A stretch of 64,000 nt of DNA from J054 sp965223095 (GTDB lineage: Bacteria; Pseudomonadota; Gammaproteobacteria; Steroidobacterales; GCA-2729495). Under the pieces are notes generated by a model that did not search any database, was not told the origin of the DNA, and saw nothing but the letters and a program-made list of their open reading frames with translations. Each line of letters opens with the position of its first letter. The stretch's first letter is position 1. This document shows positions 44,540 to 54,115 of the stretch, piece by piece. The stretch lies in the NCBI GenBank assembly GCA_965223095.1, contig OZ244979.1, positions 1,550,001-1,614,000 of the forward strand. Direction: 5' to 3'. A program made the translations under genes and the position numbers.

Positions 44540-45520
44540 TTAGATTGGGCAATAGCCTTCGACTTCCACCAGTAACTCGCGGCGGCAAATATCACCTTGC
44601 AACACCGTCAAGCCTCCCTGGCAGCCTAGACATTCATGCAACACTGAGCTCACCGCCGCCGCGTCTTCTGCGTGACGGACATAGGCGCGATAGTAGCCGT
44701 TACTTGCAAGTGCTAACGGAGATTCAGAAGCGCCGTTGTGTGACCGCTCAACTAACGCAAGAATGTTCTTAACCGACTCTCGGCATTGACTAACGACATC
44801 GCCGCCGTGAATCGACCGATGACCGACGATGCTGCTGGTACCCGATACAATTAGCGACTGTCTTTCGTCAGCGTAAAGCTTCATGCCCCGAGCAAATGCC
44901 GGACTGTCGGGTCCGTAGTCGCGTGGGTAGCGATAAGCGCTGGTTTGGCGTGGGTTTTCGACGGGCTCCAGGGCGAACCGGCTGGCGATGACGATAATCG
45001 TCAATGCGCTATTTTTCTCGCCACCAATTGCCGTCGCCGCCGGTAGTTCTGCGCTTTTGATTCGTAAATCGTCATAGGCCTGCGCACGGCCGGTATTAAA
45101 ATGCCAATAGTTTTCGACGCCATTCGGACTGGCGTTGATGCTCGGGATAAAATTCCAAGTTCTCGCGATGCGATAATCGGGTAGTGCGCGGAAGGCGTTC
45201 AACAGCTGCCGGTACGCTTGATGGGTTTGCGTCGCTAACTTGGCGCTGACGTCAATCTCCCGCCGCAAGTAGGCGGCAATATGGTCACGGCCTGTTACCC
45301 AGTGGATGCCGTCGCTGAATGATTCGTCAACCGGGCCGTGCACATACCAGACTTCATCGGGCTTCTCTGGATCGAGGGCGTCCAGTGGTATTTCTAAAGC
45401 TGCTCCGGCCGAGTTCGACGCGCGCCGGAAGCTGAATCGCAGGAATTCGCATAGATTATTCTCCTGCGCCCCATTTGACCCAGCGTCGGATGGCACCTGC
45501 GCCACCCGCATCTGGGACAC
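44540..45520 (-). CDS. Chorismatase (XanB2/Hyg5/FkbO-like)
   Basis: 326 residues. The family signature is RTWNFIPSINASPNGVENYWHFNTGRAQAY (read as two segments), with an N-terminal half and a RidA/YjgF-like C-terminal domain ending ...LLVEVEGYCPI. Chorismatases of this group convert chorismate to 3- and/or 4-hydroxybenzoate, and XanB2 feeds the aryl head group of xanthomonadin. Location beside an aryl-ACP ligase and ketosynthase cluster strongly supports that role. It is divergent from the ACP gene (175 bp) and co-directional with the radical SAM gene. It replaces the ammonia-lyase-type precursor genes of some aryl polyene clusters. Confidence 0.82.
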   Translation of the reverse strand: MSQMRVAQVPSDAGSNGAQENNLCEFLRFSFRRASNSAGAALEIPLDALDPEKPDEVWYVHGPVDESFSDGIHWVTGRDHIAAYLRREIDVSAKLATQTHQAYRQLLNAFRALPDYRIARTWNFIPSINASPNGVENYWHFNTGRAQAYDDLRIKSAELPAATAIGGEKNSALTIIVIASRFALEPVENPRQTSAYRYPRDYGPDSPAFARGMKLYADERQSLIVSGTSSIVGHRSIHGGDVVSQCRESVKNILALVERSHNGASESPLALASNGYYRAYVRHAEDAAAVSSVLHECLGCQGGLTVLQGDICRRELLVEVEGYCPI

Positions 45521-45695
45521 CGCGGTATCCGTGCTAGGTATTGTTTGGGCGTGATGCAGAGCTAAAGTTCCCTATTTTGGTGTGGCAGCGCCGTTGCTGA
45601 GCGTCCAAAACAAACACGAATAGTCGATGAGGCGCTATTGTGCCATTTTGGAGAATTATTCAAAATGCTAGGGTGGCCTTAAGGAAAGCAGTCAA
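45521..45695. promoter_or_regulatory. Divergent control region of the aryl-polyene cluster
   Basis: 175 bp between the leftward chorismatase and rightward ACP genes; both promoters should lie here. ATTTTG (45645-45650) and CAAAAT (45661-45666) form a 6-bp inverted repeat with a 10-bp spacer, placed just upstream of the ACP ribosome-binding site AAGGAAAG. A possible operator; no clear -35/-10 pair was identified. Confidence 0.4.
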
Positions 45696-45962
45696 ATGGA
45701 AGCAATGACCGCGGGTGAGCGCAGCATGGCGGAGCTGATCGTTGCAGCGCTGAATCTGGAAGATGTCCGGCCGGAAGATATCGATCCGACGGCACCGTTA
45801 TTCGGTGGCGGGCTCGGGCTGGATTCCATCGATGCCTTGGAAATCGCGGTGGCCATTGCCCAAGAATATGGCGTGCATCTGAAGGCTGAGGACGAAGAGA
45901 CGCGTTCGATCTTCGAAACCCTTAGAAACCTGGCTGGCCATGTCGCCGAGCAGGCCAAGTAA
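45696..45962 (+). CDS. Acyl carrier protein of the aryl-polyene cluster
   Basis: 88-residue ACP. The 4'-phosphopantetheine serine is S44 in GLDSIDALEI. The four-helix ACP pattern is complete, with AELIVAALNLEDV at the N-terminus and a final helix RNLAGHVAEQ. AAGGAAAG precedes the ATG. It is the first gene of the rightward operon and is followed directly by the ligase, so it likely receives the aryl starter. Confidence 0.9.
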   Translation: MEAMTAGERSMAELIVAALNLEDVRPEDIDPTAPLFGGGLGLDSIDALEIAVAIAQEYGVHLKAEDEETRSIFETLRNLAGHVAEQAK

Positions 45963-47271
45963 GCCGTTCAGCCTAGCGGCGGGTCGCTGGACGAGCCGCG
46001 AAGAATTTCAGATCGAATTCCTCAGGCAGGCCGAGGGTCTTCCGGCCGCCCGTGCGGCGCTAAACTTACTGGCCGATCGGCGCGAATTTCTGCTAGGCCT
46101 GGCCGCCGCGTGGCATCGTCGCCAGACGAATTTGTTGTTGCCCAGCTTGAATCCCAGCCTGATCGAACAGGTGCAGGCCACTTATCCTGACTGCTATGCC
46201 TTGGCGGACCAAGCACGGGAGCGGGACCAGCTGCTGTCGGCTGGCCTGCCGGTGCACGAGATAATGATCGCGGGCTCTTCACTCGATGCGGCACAACTCG
46301 CCGACGCTAGACGCGAACCGCCAGCGGACCACCAGGCTGTGGTGTTGTTCACGTCCGGCACCACGGGTACGCCAAAGTCGCTACATAAGACTTGGTCTAC
46401 CCTGAGTTGCGGTACTTCGATGATTACTGAATATCTGTGTCGAGACGGCGACGACTTACCCGTACTGATTCCTACGGTTCCCTTGACGCATATGTATGGC
46501 TTGGAATGGGCGGCGATGCCCGCGCTAACGGGTCGTGCCACTATTTATACGGGGGCGAGTTTTTTCCCCGCAGACATTCGCTTAGCCCTGGAAGAATGCG
46601 CGCCCAACGGGGTTTTAGTGTCTACGCCCACACATTTACGCGCACTATTGGCATCGGGCCTTAATTTTCCCGAGTGCCGCAAAGTCGTGTGTGCCACGGC
46701 ACCGCTTGATGTGGCTCTCGCCAAACAAGTTGCACAGGTATTGAATACTGAATTGTTGGAGATTTATGGCTGCAGTGAATCAGGTTGCGTCGCGTACCGT
46801 TATCCAATCATTGATCCACGTTGGGAATTTTTTTCCGCGTTTCAGATTCTAAATCGAGAGCCAACTGTCGTTACTAGTGATTTTCTTCCCGCGCCGGTTG
46901 AGTTATCCGATGTGCTGCAATTTTCCGCAGACGGTCGTTTCGAATTGATTGGCCGTAGTGTGGATTTGGTAAAAGTGGCTGGTAAGCGAGCCTCGCTGAC
47001 GGAATTGAACGGTCAATTGATGTCTATTATTGGAATTGAAGATGGCGTATTTGTTGATCCGTCGCGGTATGGCTTTGATAACTCAGGACGCTTGTCCGCA
47101 TTGGTTGTCACCCAAACGCTGAGCTCCCAGCAGGTGCGCCAACGCTTAGCTGATTTGATTGACCCGGTCTTTTTGCCTCGGCCCCTAAAAATCGTATCTG
47201 GATTGCCGCGTTCCAGGACCGGAAAATTGCCCAAGGCGGACATGCAACGTGTGCTGGCGGAAATATTCTGA
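45940..47271 (+). CDS. AMP-dependent aryl-ACP/acyl-CoA ligase
   Basis: 443-residue ANL-superfamily adenylating enzyme. The A3 loop is LFTSGTTGTPKSLHKTW, A5 is EIYGCSESG, and the C-terminal lysine motif is RTGKLPKADM. Expected reaction: ATP-dependent loading of hydroxybenzoate onto the ACP, as ApeH does in E. coli-type aryl polyene clusters. The first ATG (45940) overlaps the ACP gene by 23 bp, and the shortness of the N-terminus supports this start. Weakly conserved substrate-pocket residues prevent assignment of the exact acid. Confidence 0.85.
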   Translation: MSPSRPSKPFSLAAGRWTSREEFQIEFLRQAEGLPAARAALNLLADRREFLLGLAAAWHRRQTNLLLPSLNPSLIEQVQATYPDCYALADQARERDQLLSAGLPVHEIMIAGSSLDAAQLADARREPPADHQAVVLFTSGTTGTPKSLHKTWSTLSCGTSMITEYLCRDGDDLPVLIPTVPLTHMYGLEWAAMPALTGRATIYTGASFFPADIRLALEECAPNGVLVSTPTHLRALLASGLNFPECRKVVCATAPLDVALAKQVAQVLNTELLEIYGCSESGCVAYRYPIIDPRWEFFSAFQILNREPTVVTSDFLPAPVELSDVLQFSADGRFELIGRSVDLVKVAGKRASLTELNGQLMSIIGIEDGVFVDPSRYGFDNSGRLSALVVTQTLSSQQVRQRLADLIDPVFLPRPLKIVSGLPRSRTGKLPKADMQRVLAEIF

Positions 47272-47298
47272 CTATTGGCACTTTGCAAGGCGTTTGGC

Positions 47299-48192
47299 AT
47301 GTCTGAGGCTTGGCGACAACGTCCGGAAGGTGGCACGCAGTTCTCCCTGCGCTTGACGGTTTGGATTGCGCGAATTTTTGGACGTCGAGTCTTGCACCTG
47401 GTTTTGCTGCCCATTGCGGGATATTTTTACCTATTTCGCCCCGAGGAACGCGCGGCATCTAGCGCGTTCTTGCGCCAGCTAAGCGGTCGATCGGCAAGCC
47501 GGGCCCAGGTCTTTCGCCATATCTACACTTTCGCTCAGGTCGCGGCGGATCGCATTTTCTTTAACGCCGGTGAGGCGGACAACATTGAGGTTAAGGTCAC
47601 CGGCGCTAGTGCTCTTCGCCCCTTAGTGGCCGAAGGCCGGGGGGGGATTGTGCTGGCTGCGCATCTGGGCTCCTTTGAAGCGGCGCGATTAATGGGTCGC
47701 GAGGTAGGTGGTGCCCGCGTTAGAGTGGTGCTCAATCGAGCGGTCAACATCAGGCTGGTTGAACAATTGGAGGCCCTTGATCCGAAACTCGCGGCAGCGA
47801 TTATTGATTCCGAGCAGGGTGCGGCAAGGCTGGGACTGGCCATTGCCGAGGCCGCTCGCCAAGGCGATTGGATTGGTTTTCTGGCCGATCGCCATCAACC
47901 CGGTGATCCGACCATCGCGGTAAATTTTCTAGGGCGTCCCGCGCGGTTTCCAACGGGGCCGTTTTTAATAGCCGCAGCCCTGAAATTGCCGCTGATGTAC
48001 ATATTCCCCCGCTACCTAAATGGGCGCTACGAGGTCACTTGCGAGCTCGTCGATGAGCGATTCGAGCTGCCGCGTCACGATCGGCAGCGATTGCTGCAAG
48101 TGGCCATCGAGCATTTTAGCGGGCGCTTGGAATATTTTGTGCGGCTATCGCCCTACAATTGGTTCAACTTTTACGATTTTTGGGATGACTAA
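47299..48192 (+). CDS. LpxL/HtrB-like lysophospholipid acyltransferase
   Basis: About 297 residues from ATG 47299 (AAGG upstream); a TTG at 47275 is also in frame. Contains the HxxxxE catalytic motif (AAHLGSFEAARL) of the LpxL/LpxM acyltransferase family, a hydrophobic N-terminal helix, and an arginine-containing DRHQPGDPTIAVNFLGRPA block. It probably transfers the finished polyene acyl from ACP to a lipid acceptor. In aryl-polyene clusters an acyltransferase is often fused to a glycosyltransferase (ApeJ); here the two are separate genes. Confidence 0.82.
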   Translation: MSEAWRQRPEGGTQFSLRLTVWIARIFGRRVLHLVLLPIAGYFYLFRPEERAASSAFLRQLSGRSASRAQVFRHIYTFAQVAADRIFFNAGEADNIEVKVTGASALRPLVAEGRGGIVLAAHLGSFEAARLMGREVGGARVRVVLNRAVNIRLVEQLEALDPKLAAAIIDSEQGAARLGLAIAEAARQGDWIGFLADRHQPGDPTIAVNFLGRPARFPTGPFLIAAALKLPLMYIFPRYLNGRYEVTCELVDERFELPRHDRQRLLQVAIEHFSGRLEYFVRLSPYNWFNFYDFWDD

Positions 48193-48194
48193 CT

Positions 48195-48770
48195 GTGCTA
48201 GCTGCTATTTTCTTGGTCCTTGTGGCCTTGGCATCGCCGCCACTTTTGGGCGACGTTCTTGAGCAAGATGTCATTCGCACCTTGAGCGCCTTGGATGATC
48301 CGGGCTCGTCCCCCATTCCCTACAAAGAAAAGCGGATGAACGCCTTGCTCAAGGAAGCCCTTGAACTGAGTGGTGATATTCAAATTGACGCCGAAGGCCG
48401 CCTTACGAAACGAATACTGACACCCTTCGAAGAGCGGGTAACTCTGGGTGGTGATCGTTTAGAAGTAGAGCGCGATGGCCGCAAACGCCGTGTCAGGGTG
48501 GGCCGACTGCCCGGCGTCGCAGACTTGTATCTGGCCCTGCGTGCCTTACTACGTCGAGAGCCCGAAAATCTGTTGAGCGTTTTTCGCGTCGCGGAGTTTT
48601 CCAAGGCGGATGTTTGGCGCATGGAACTCGTGGCGAAAGATGCAGACTTGGCCGCATTAATCGGTCGTATGGAGCTGCGCGGAAATATGCGCAGGCTATT
48701 GAGTCTGAAAATTAATCGCTCGGCAACGAATTGGCAGGAAATGATTTTTGCCGACCCTCAATCGCAATAA
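48195..48770 (+). CDS. LolA-like periplasmic lipoprotein carrier
   Basis: 191 residues with an N-terminal signal peptide (AAIFLVLVALASPPLLG) and a beta-rich mature domain in the LolA/LolB half-barrel pattern (GDIQIDAEGRLTKRILTPFEERVTLGG in two parts). The start is GTG 48195, 3 bp after the acyltransferase stop. ApeL-type LolA homologues in aryl-polyene clusters are thought to shuttle the product across the periplasm. It works with the MMPL exporter downstream (6-bp gap). Confidence 0.8.
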   Translation: MLAAIFLVLVALASPPLLGDVLEQDVIRTLSALDDPGSSPIPYKEKRMNALLKEALELSGDIQIDAEGRLTKRILTPFEERVTLGGDRLEVERDGRKRRVRVGRLPGVADLYLALRALLRREPENLLSVFRVAEFSKADVWRMELVAKDADLAALIGRMELRGNMRRLLSLKINRSATNWQEMIFADPQSQ

Positions 48771-48776
48771 CGCCAA

Positions 48777-51071
48777 ATGAATAGGCAGGCTACGCCCAAG
48801 TTTCGCTACATAATTTGGGCCCTGGCTGCGGGGTTTTGTGGCCTATTGATTGTTACGCAACTCAAGCTGTCCGTTAGCCTGGCTTACTTTTTGCCCGCGG
48901 CCAAAGGCCTTGACGAAGAGGTATTGGTTGATCGTTTTGGTCGTGGTCCGGGTGCGCGATTGATCATGATCAGTGTTGCCGTGCCCGCTGATCGGGTGGC
49001 AGAAGATTTAAGTGACGAGCTGCGCGACGCTTTACAAGATTCCGGGGCTTTCGCCAGCGTCTTGAATGGGCGGATGGAACTGAGCCCTGCGACGATTCCC
49101 GCCATCGTTCGTGAAAATTCACATCTCCTGGTGGACTTAGATTTATCCGTTAGTGGTCTAGCCAAAACTTTTCAGGAAAGACTGCAAGACATCGCGTTGA
49201 TTGATGACCCGAGAATGCTCGAACTGATGGCCTCGGATCCGGCCCTGAATAGCTTGCAAGTGATGCAAGCCTTGGACGTGTTTACAACATCGTCAGATGC
49301 GCAGAGCGTTTGGACCGACCCCGTCAATCAAGAAGTGTATTTGCTCGCCGAAACCCTCGCGCCGTCTTTCGATTTGCCCGGCCAGCAGCGAGCGCAAGAC
49401 ATCATTAAACAAATTGTCTCGCGGGATCGCGGTCTGGCCGTCGAGATGTTCGGTGTTGGAGTCTATTCCGTTGACCTGCGCGATCGGATAGAGCGCGAAG
49501 CCTGGCGGCGAAGTTTGTTGGCGACGGCGGCCATTATTTTAATTTTATGGTTTGCCTATCGCAGTGCTTGGGCGCCGGTCTTGGCCGCATTACCCATTGC
49601 GCTGGGCGCCCTGGCGGGTCTTGCCAGTGTCGCGGTGATGTTTGGTCAGGTGCATGGCATTACCTTGGCTTTCGGTTTTACCTTGTTTGGTGTGGCCGTG
49701 GATTACCCGCTGCATACCATGAGCCATGCGCGCGGCGCGTCTGACGGGAAGCATTTCATGGCCATTTGGCCAACCCTGCGCTTGGGCGCCTTGAGCACCG
49801 CACTGGCTTTTCTCGCGCTGGTAACTTCCGGATCCCAGGGCTTGGCGGAGATCGGTGTTTTCTCCGCGGTGGGTGTGTTGGTTGCCGTGTTCGCGACCCG
49901 TGGACTCGTGGCGGACTTCGCATCGAGCTTGTTGGCGACGGGCCGGTCATTACCGGCTACGCCGGCGCCTATTGAGCTGCGACATCAATGGTGGTTACTG
50001 GCCTTGATTGGTAGCGGCGCTTTCCTAGTATTGTCCCCGGGCGGACTATGGAGCAACCAAATCGCGGCAATGACACCGGTGGCGCCGGAACTTTTGCAGC
50101 GCGATGCGCAACTCCGCCGTCAATTGGGAACCCCTGATCTGCGCTATTTGCTGGCGGTCTCCGGCGAGACTCAAGAGCAAGTCTTACAAGATACCGAGGC
50201 CCTCGCGGCGGAGCTTGCGCGGGCTAAAGAATCCGGTCTGTTGCGGGCATACGCAGTGGTGACGACTTTGCTGCCTAGCCAGAAGACGCAGCAACAGCGG
50301 CTGCAAGTCATCAAGCAAACCGAGAACATTGGCGACAAGATACGTGAGGCATCAGCCGCGACGAATTTTCGCGGCGATGCCTTTCAGGGGTTTGTTCAGA
50401 AATTAGACCGTGCAAGCCTTGAAGACCTCAGCTTGACGATTGAGCATTTCAAGAACACGGAGTTGGAGTCATTTGTTGCCGGTGCGTTGTATTACGGCCG
50501 TGGTCAATGGATTAGTCTCGTCACCTTGTATGATATCGCTGATCTGCGCGCGCTAGAGAAAATACTCACCTCAGCCGGTGCGTCTGTGAGCTTGGTAAAC
50601 TTATCGGCGGCGGCCGAGTCATTGGTCAGTCGCTACCGGTGGCGGGTAATCGTGCTGCTCGGTGTTGCTTTGCTAGTTCTGGCCGTGTTTGTTAGCTGGC
50701 GGATTCGCCGGGCACAACGTATTGTTTGGGTGCTGGGGATCCTGCTGGCATCCGCCGCGCTAACTTTGTCCATCAGCGCTTTGTTGCTGGGCAGCTTATC
50801 GCTGTTCAACTTGATCGCGACGGTGCTGGTCGCAGGTCTTGGTTTGGACTATGCCTTGTTCAGCAGTCGTTCGCCGGCCCATATCGGCGAGTATCAGGAC
50901 ACCCGCCACGCGGTTAGCGTCTGCGGTTTGTCAACTTTTTGTGCGTTCTTGATTTTGGCTTTTTCGGATATTCCGATCTTGCGGTCCATCGGCATTACCG
51001 TCGCGGCGGGCGTAGCAGTCAGTTTTGTTTTGGCGCGAGTGGGTGTTGTGCGCGGGTCGACGGCTAGTTAA
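48777..51071 (+). CDS. MMPL/RND exporter of the aryl-polyene cluster
   Basis: 764-residue RND-superfamily protein: about 12 membrane helices, with large periplasmic domains at about 35-235 and 410-600. The first membrane bundle has GVAVDYPLHTMSHARG; the second has VLVAGLGLDYALFSSRSPA, with a conserved Asp typical of the proton path. This is the ApeM-type exporter. It probably extracts the lipid-linked product from the inner membrane. Its stop overlaps the convergent chain-length-factor gene by 8 bp. Confidence 0.92.
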   Translation: MNRQATPKFRYIIWALAAGFCGLLIVTQLKLSVSLAYFLPAAKGLDEEVLVDRFGRGPGARLIMISVAVPADRVAEDLSDELRDALQDSGAFASVLNGRMELSPATIPAIVRENSHLLVDLDLSVSGLAKTFQERLQDIALIDDPRMLELMASDPALNSLQVMQALDVFTTSSDAQSVWTDPVNQEVYLLAETLAPSFDLPGQQRAQDIIKQIVSRDRGLAVEMFGVGVYSVDLRDRIEREAWRRSLLATAAIILILWFAYRSAWAPVLAALPIALGALAGLASVAVMFGQVHGITLAFGFTLFGVAVDYPLHTMSHARGASDGKHFMAIWPTLRLGALSTALAFLALVTSGSQGLAEIGVFSAVGVLVAVFATRGLVADFASSLLATGRSLPATPAPIELRHQWWLLALIGSGAFLVLSPGGLWSNQIAAMTPVAPELLQRDAQLRRQLGTPDLRYLLAVSGETQEQVLQDTEALAAELARAKESGLLRAYAVVTTLLPSQKTQQQRLQVIKQTENIGDKIREASAATNFRGDAFQGFVQKLDRASLEDLSLTIEHFKNTELESFVAGALYYGRGQWISLVTLYDIADLRALEKILTSAGASVSLVNLSAAAESLVSRYRWRVIVLLGVALLVLAVFVSWRIRRAQRIVWVLGILLASAALTLSISALLLGSLSLFNLIATVLVAGLGLDYALFSSRSPAHIGEYQDTRHAVSVCGLSTFCAFLILAFSDIPILRSIGITVAAGVAVSFVLARVGVVRGSTAS

Positions 51072-51843
51072 CCACGACCTTTAGCTGGCTACCTCGGCCG
51101 ATTTGCCATGCCAGGCGGCGTTGATCGCTATGGGCGGCCGCCTCAAGCAGCGCTAAAGCGCGGCCGGAGGCATTGCCCTCGGCGATTCGGCGCAAGCGGG
51201 CGTTATTCGGCCGTGACCATTCGGCTTGGCCTGGCAGGCAGTCGATGTTGATCACGGGGCCTGGCCCATCCGGGGAGAGCACCAGCGACATGGCGAAATC
51301 ATGTTCCGCTGCGCAGATATCAGTAAACGGTGCTTGGTGTGCTACATCCATGCTCGTGAGTAACACCGCACAGTTATTGTGTTCAGCAAAGATCGCTGCT
51401 TCCCACAGGGCGATGGGAAAGGAGGCAAGAAACCCGCCGATATAGCCGCTATTGGAGTGATCGCCGGTGGAGATGGTCCAATAGCCAGACGGGGCGTTGT
51501 GCACCGAATTGTGGAAGCGGGTGGGCGATAGCAGTTTACTCTCGGAACGCAATGTCGTGCACATGTAATCGGTGATATGCGTGTCGCCCATGGCCGAGGT
51601 AAAAAATGAGGGTAATGTTTTAGCGTTTAGATCGGCTTCTCGGCAGGCTTGTTCGCAAACTTCCAATGCGAGTTTCACCGACAAAGGTGCGCGTCGTCGT
51701 TCCCGGCTAGGTATTGATTCAGGGTTGGGTGATTTTTCTTGGGCCGTGGGGTTTTGGAAATCGTCGCTCAGGCCATCGACCAGTTGCTGCCAACTTTGAA
51801 TACCGGTTGTCCAGAGACCGACCCCCCTTATATGTAATTTCAT
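51064..51843 (-). CDS. Ketosynthase-like chain-length factor
   Basis: 259 residues, the N-terminal half fold of a beta-ketoacyl synthase (PF13723 type) without a TACSS-like catalytic cysteine: the equivalent region reads HNAPSGYWTIS. This is the pattern of the ApeC/CLF partner that forms a heterodimer with an active ketosynthase and sets chain length. The start overlaps the KS stop (ATGA), so the two are translationally coupled. They run opposite to the rest of the cluster, converging on the exporter. Confidence 0.82.
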   Translation of the reverse strand: MKLHIRGVGLWTTGIQSWQQLVDGLSDDFQNPTAQEKSPNPESIPSRERRRAPLSVKLALEVCEQACREADLNAKTLPSFFTSAMGDTHITDYMCTTLRSESKLLSPTRFHNSVHNAPSGYWTISTGDHSNSGYIGGFLASFPIALWEAAIFAEHNNCAVLLTSMDVAHQAPFTDICAAEHDFAMSLVLSPDGPGPVINIDCLPGQAEWSRPNNARLRRIAEGNASGRALALLEAAAHSDQRRLAWQIGRGSQLKVVVN

Positions 51844-53021
51844 CAGTCGTCCATGCCAAACAACAGGCTGCAGTTGTTGCCGCCGAAACCGAAGGAATTG
51901 GACATGGCCGTGCGAATCTTTTGTCGCCTATTACTCAACAGTAAGGATGTTTTCGCTGTTTCGAGGGGTCGAGTCGTGTTTAGCGTGCCGGGCAGCAAGC
52001 CGTTGGTGAGGGCTTCCAGGCAAAAGACAGCCTCGGTAATACCCGCGGCTCCCAAAGTATGACCAGTCCAGCCCTTGGTTGCGCTAATGCGGGTATTTTT
52101 ATCGAGGAATTCGTCGCAGACCTTGGCCTCAACGCGATCATTGGCCCTGGTCCCCGTGCCGTGCAAATTTACGTAGTCGATATCCGTGATGCTAAGACCG
52201 CTTCTATCCACGGCCTCTTGCATGGCTAGCCGTGCGCCGTGGCCATCAGGGTGGGCATTGGACATGTGATAGGCATCGACGCTCTCACCATAGCCCAATA
52301 AGGCCAGCGAACTGTCGTGTTCGGGTTCCCGTTCTAGCAGGGCAAAGCCCGCCGCTTCCCCCAGGTTAATGCCAGTTCTTTCCGTGTCGAACGGGCGGCA
52401 GACTTGCTCGGAAACCAGTTGTAGCGAATGAAATCCGTAAATCACGCTGAGGCATAGACTGTCCACACCGCCAACGAGCACGGCGTCAACGCATCCGGAG
52501 CCTAGCCAGCGGGCAGCGCTGGCGAAGGCCTTCGCGCTCGAGGAACAAGCGGTGCTGACTGTCATGCAAGGTCCGTCAATATCGAGATATTCGGCGAGAA
52601 ACGCTGTCGAAGAATGCGGATTGTGAACCTCGGCTTGGCGAAACTCCGGTGGAAAGCGCATGCCTTGATCCAGCGAACGATAGGCGGTCTCGGTCCGGCC
52701 AATGCTAGAAGTGCTCGTGCCGATGATTAGGCCAACCCGCGGGGCTCCCCAACGAGCTATTGCTCGCGCGATGCATTCGGCCATGCCGTCTTGCGTGATG
52801 CCCAGTCGCGCAAGTTGGTTGTTTCGGCTCTCCCATTGTTGCGGAAGGGGGTCAGCATTTTCGAGAGTTTCCACGCGTCCGAACCAGGTGCTTAGATCAC
52901 AGCCCGGAAATTCGCTCTGCGCTAGACCGCTGTTTCCACCGCCTATAGATGCGCGCAGTGCATCAAGTCCAACGCCTGCCGCGCAGCTCAAGGTATAGGC
53001 GCTAATGTGAATTCTTGTCAC
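51843..53021 (-). CDS. Beta-ketoacyl-ACP synthase (ApeO-like)
   Basis: About 392 residues from GTG 53021, which puts the thiolase fold at the usual place; an ATG at 53075 gives 18 non-conserved residues. Catalytic residues: Cys in VSTACSSSA (about C159), His in VNLHGTGT and His in WTGHTLGAAG. With the chain-length factor it forms the condensing KS-CLF heterodimer of aryl-polyene type. The gene starts upstream of a 185-bp divergent region shared with the PlsC-like gene. Confidence 0.87.
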   Translation of the reverse strand: MTRIHISAYTLSCAAGVGLDALRASIGGGNSGLAQSEFPGCDLSTWFGRVETLENADPLPQQWESRNNQLARLGITQDGMAECIARAIARWGAPRVGLIIGTSTSSIGRTETAYRSLDQGMRFPPEFRQAEVHNPHSSTAFLAEYLDIDGPCMTVSTACSSSAKAFASAARWLGSGCVDAVLVGGVDSLCLSVIYGFHSLQLVSEQVCRPFDTERTGINLGEAAGFALLEREPEHDSSLALLGYGESVDAYHMSNAHPDGHGARLAMQEAVDRSGLSITDIDYVNLHGTGTRANDRVEAKVCDEFLDKNTRISATKGWTGHTLGAAGITEAVFCLEALTNGLLPGTLNTTRPLETAKTSLLLSNRRQKIRTAMSNSFGFGGNNCSLLFGMDD

Positions 53022-53260
53022 AGGTAAATTTCGTAATCGTTGACCGTCGGATCGCTCAGCAATTATGGGCGGCATTGGGACTAAACGCTATACGCGGCTG
53101 AGTGGTCTTGTCGAGTAAGGGGGCAGGCATTATTGGTAGGTGGTGTTTTCGCTTTCCGTAAGACGTCGAGAAGATTACCGATCAACGGTCTCGCTGGGTG
53201 CGGGGATGACTCATGTATTATTGTAAGGGTTATTTTTTATGAGAATCCAAAGTAGAAGCA

Positions 53261-54037
53261 ATGTCGATCATCAACTACGTTTGGCGGTTGTTGGGTACGG
53301 CTTCAAGTTTTGCTTTTTTCGGCATCGGTGGCCTAATACTCGGCGCCATCGTGTTTCCAATAGCTAAGCTATTTATCCGCGATGCTGGCGAGAGAAAAGT
53401 CTTTGCGCGGCGGGTTGTTGGCAAATCCATGGCTTTGTTCATTTGGTATATGCAGACAATGGGCGTCTTGTCCTATGAATTCCTGGGCTTGGAGCATGTG
53501 GAGCCCGGCAAGCAATATCTCATCATTGCCAATCATCCCTCGCTAATCGATGTGGTATTTATTCTGTCGCGATTTCCCGATGCCGACTGCATCATTCGCG
53601 AAGGATTACTGAATAGCTTCTTTATTCGTAATCTATTGTTGTCTGCGGACTATTTGCCCAATACTCACGGCCCGGCTTTTATAGAGCAGGCCGTCGGTCG
53701 GCTAGCAGCGGGCTCATCCTTGATCTTGTTTCCCGAGGGCACCCGGTCGCTACCGGGTCAGCCACTGCGATTCTTCCCGGGTGCCGCAGCCATCGCGGTC
53801 CGCGCCGGCGCTAGTATTCTGCCCGTGGTCATCACCTGCCGCCCAACGACGCTGACAAAAGCTGAAAAATGGTATGAAATTCCAGCGGTAAAGCCCCATT
53901 TTTCCTTGATAGTTCAATATCCCTGGCAAGCTCGACGAGCCCAAAAGCCCGCGGCCAAGCTGCGTGATGAAGCAAAATATCTGAATGACGAGTTGCTCGA
54001 GTATTTCACCCGTCGGCTTCATCTGGCCGTCCGTTAG
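53261..54037 (+). CDS. PlsC-like 1-acylglycerol-phosphate acyltransferase
   Basis: 258 residues with one or two N-terminal membrane helices (about 12-40). The HX4D motif NHPSLIDVV (H92, D97) and FPEGTRS in motif III match 1-acyl-sn-glycerol-3-phosphate acyltransferases. In E. coli aryl-polyene clusters the ApeD protein is of this type. It may attach the polyene to a glycerolipid. It is the first gene of the second rightward block. Confidence 0.87.
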   Translation: MSIINYVWRLLGTASSFAFFGIGGLILGAIVFPIAKLFIRDAGERKVFARRVVGKSMALFIWYMQTMGVLSYEFLGLEHVEPGKQYLIIANHPSLIDVVFILSRFPDADCIIREGLLNSFFIRNLLLSADYLPNTHGPAFIEQAVGRLAAGSSLILFPEGTRSLPGQPLRFFPGAAAIAVRAGASILPVVITCRPTTLTKAEKWYEIPAVKPHFSLIVQYPWQARRAQKPAAKLRDEAKYLNDELLEYFTRRLHLAVR

Positions 54038-54115
54038 GCGAAGCTTGCTGCTGCACTTGGGGTTTAACGCGCGTCCCGGGCGGCCTATAATTATTTCTTG
54101 AATCAAGGGGCGATC

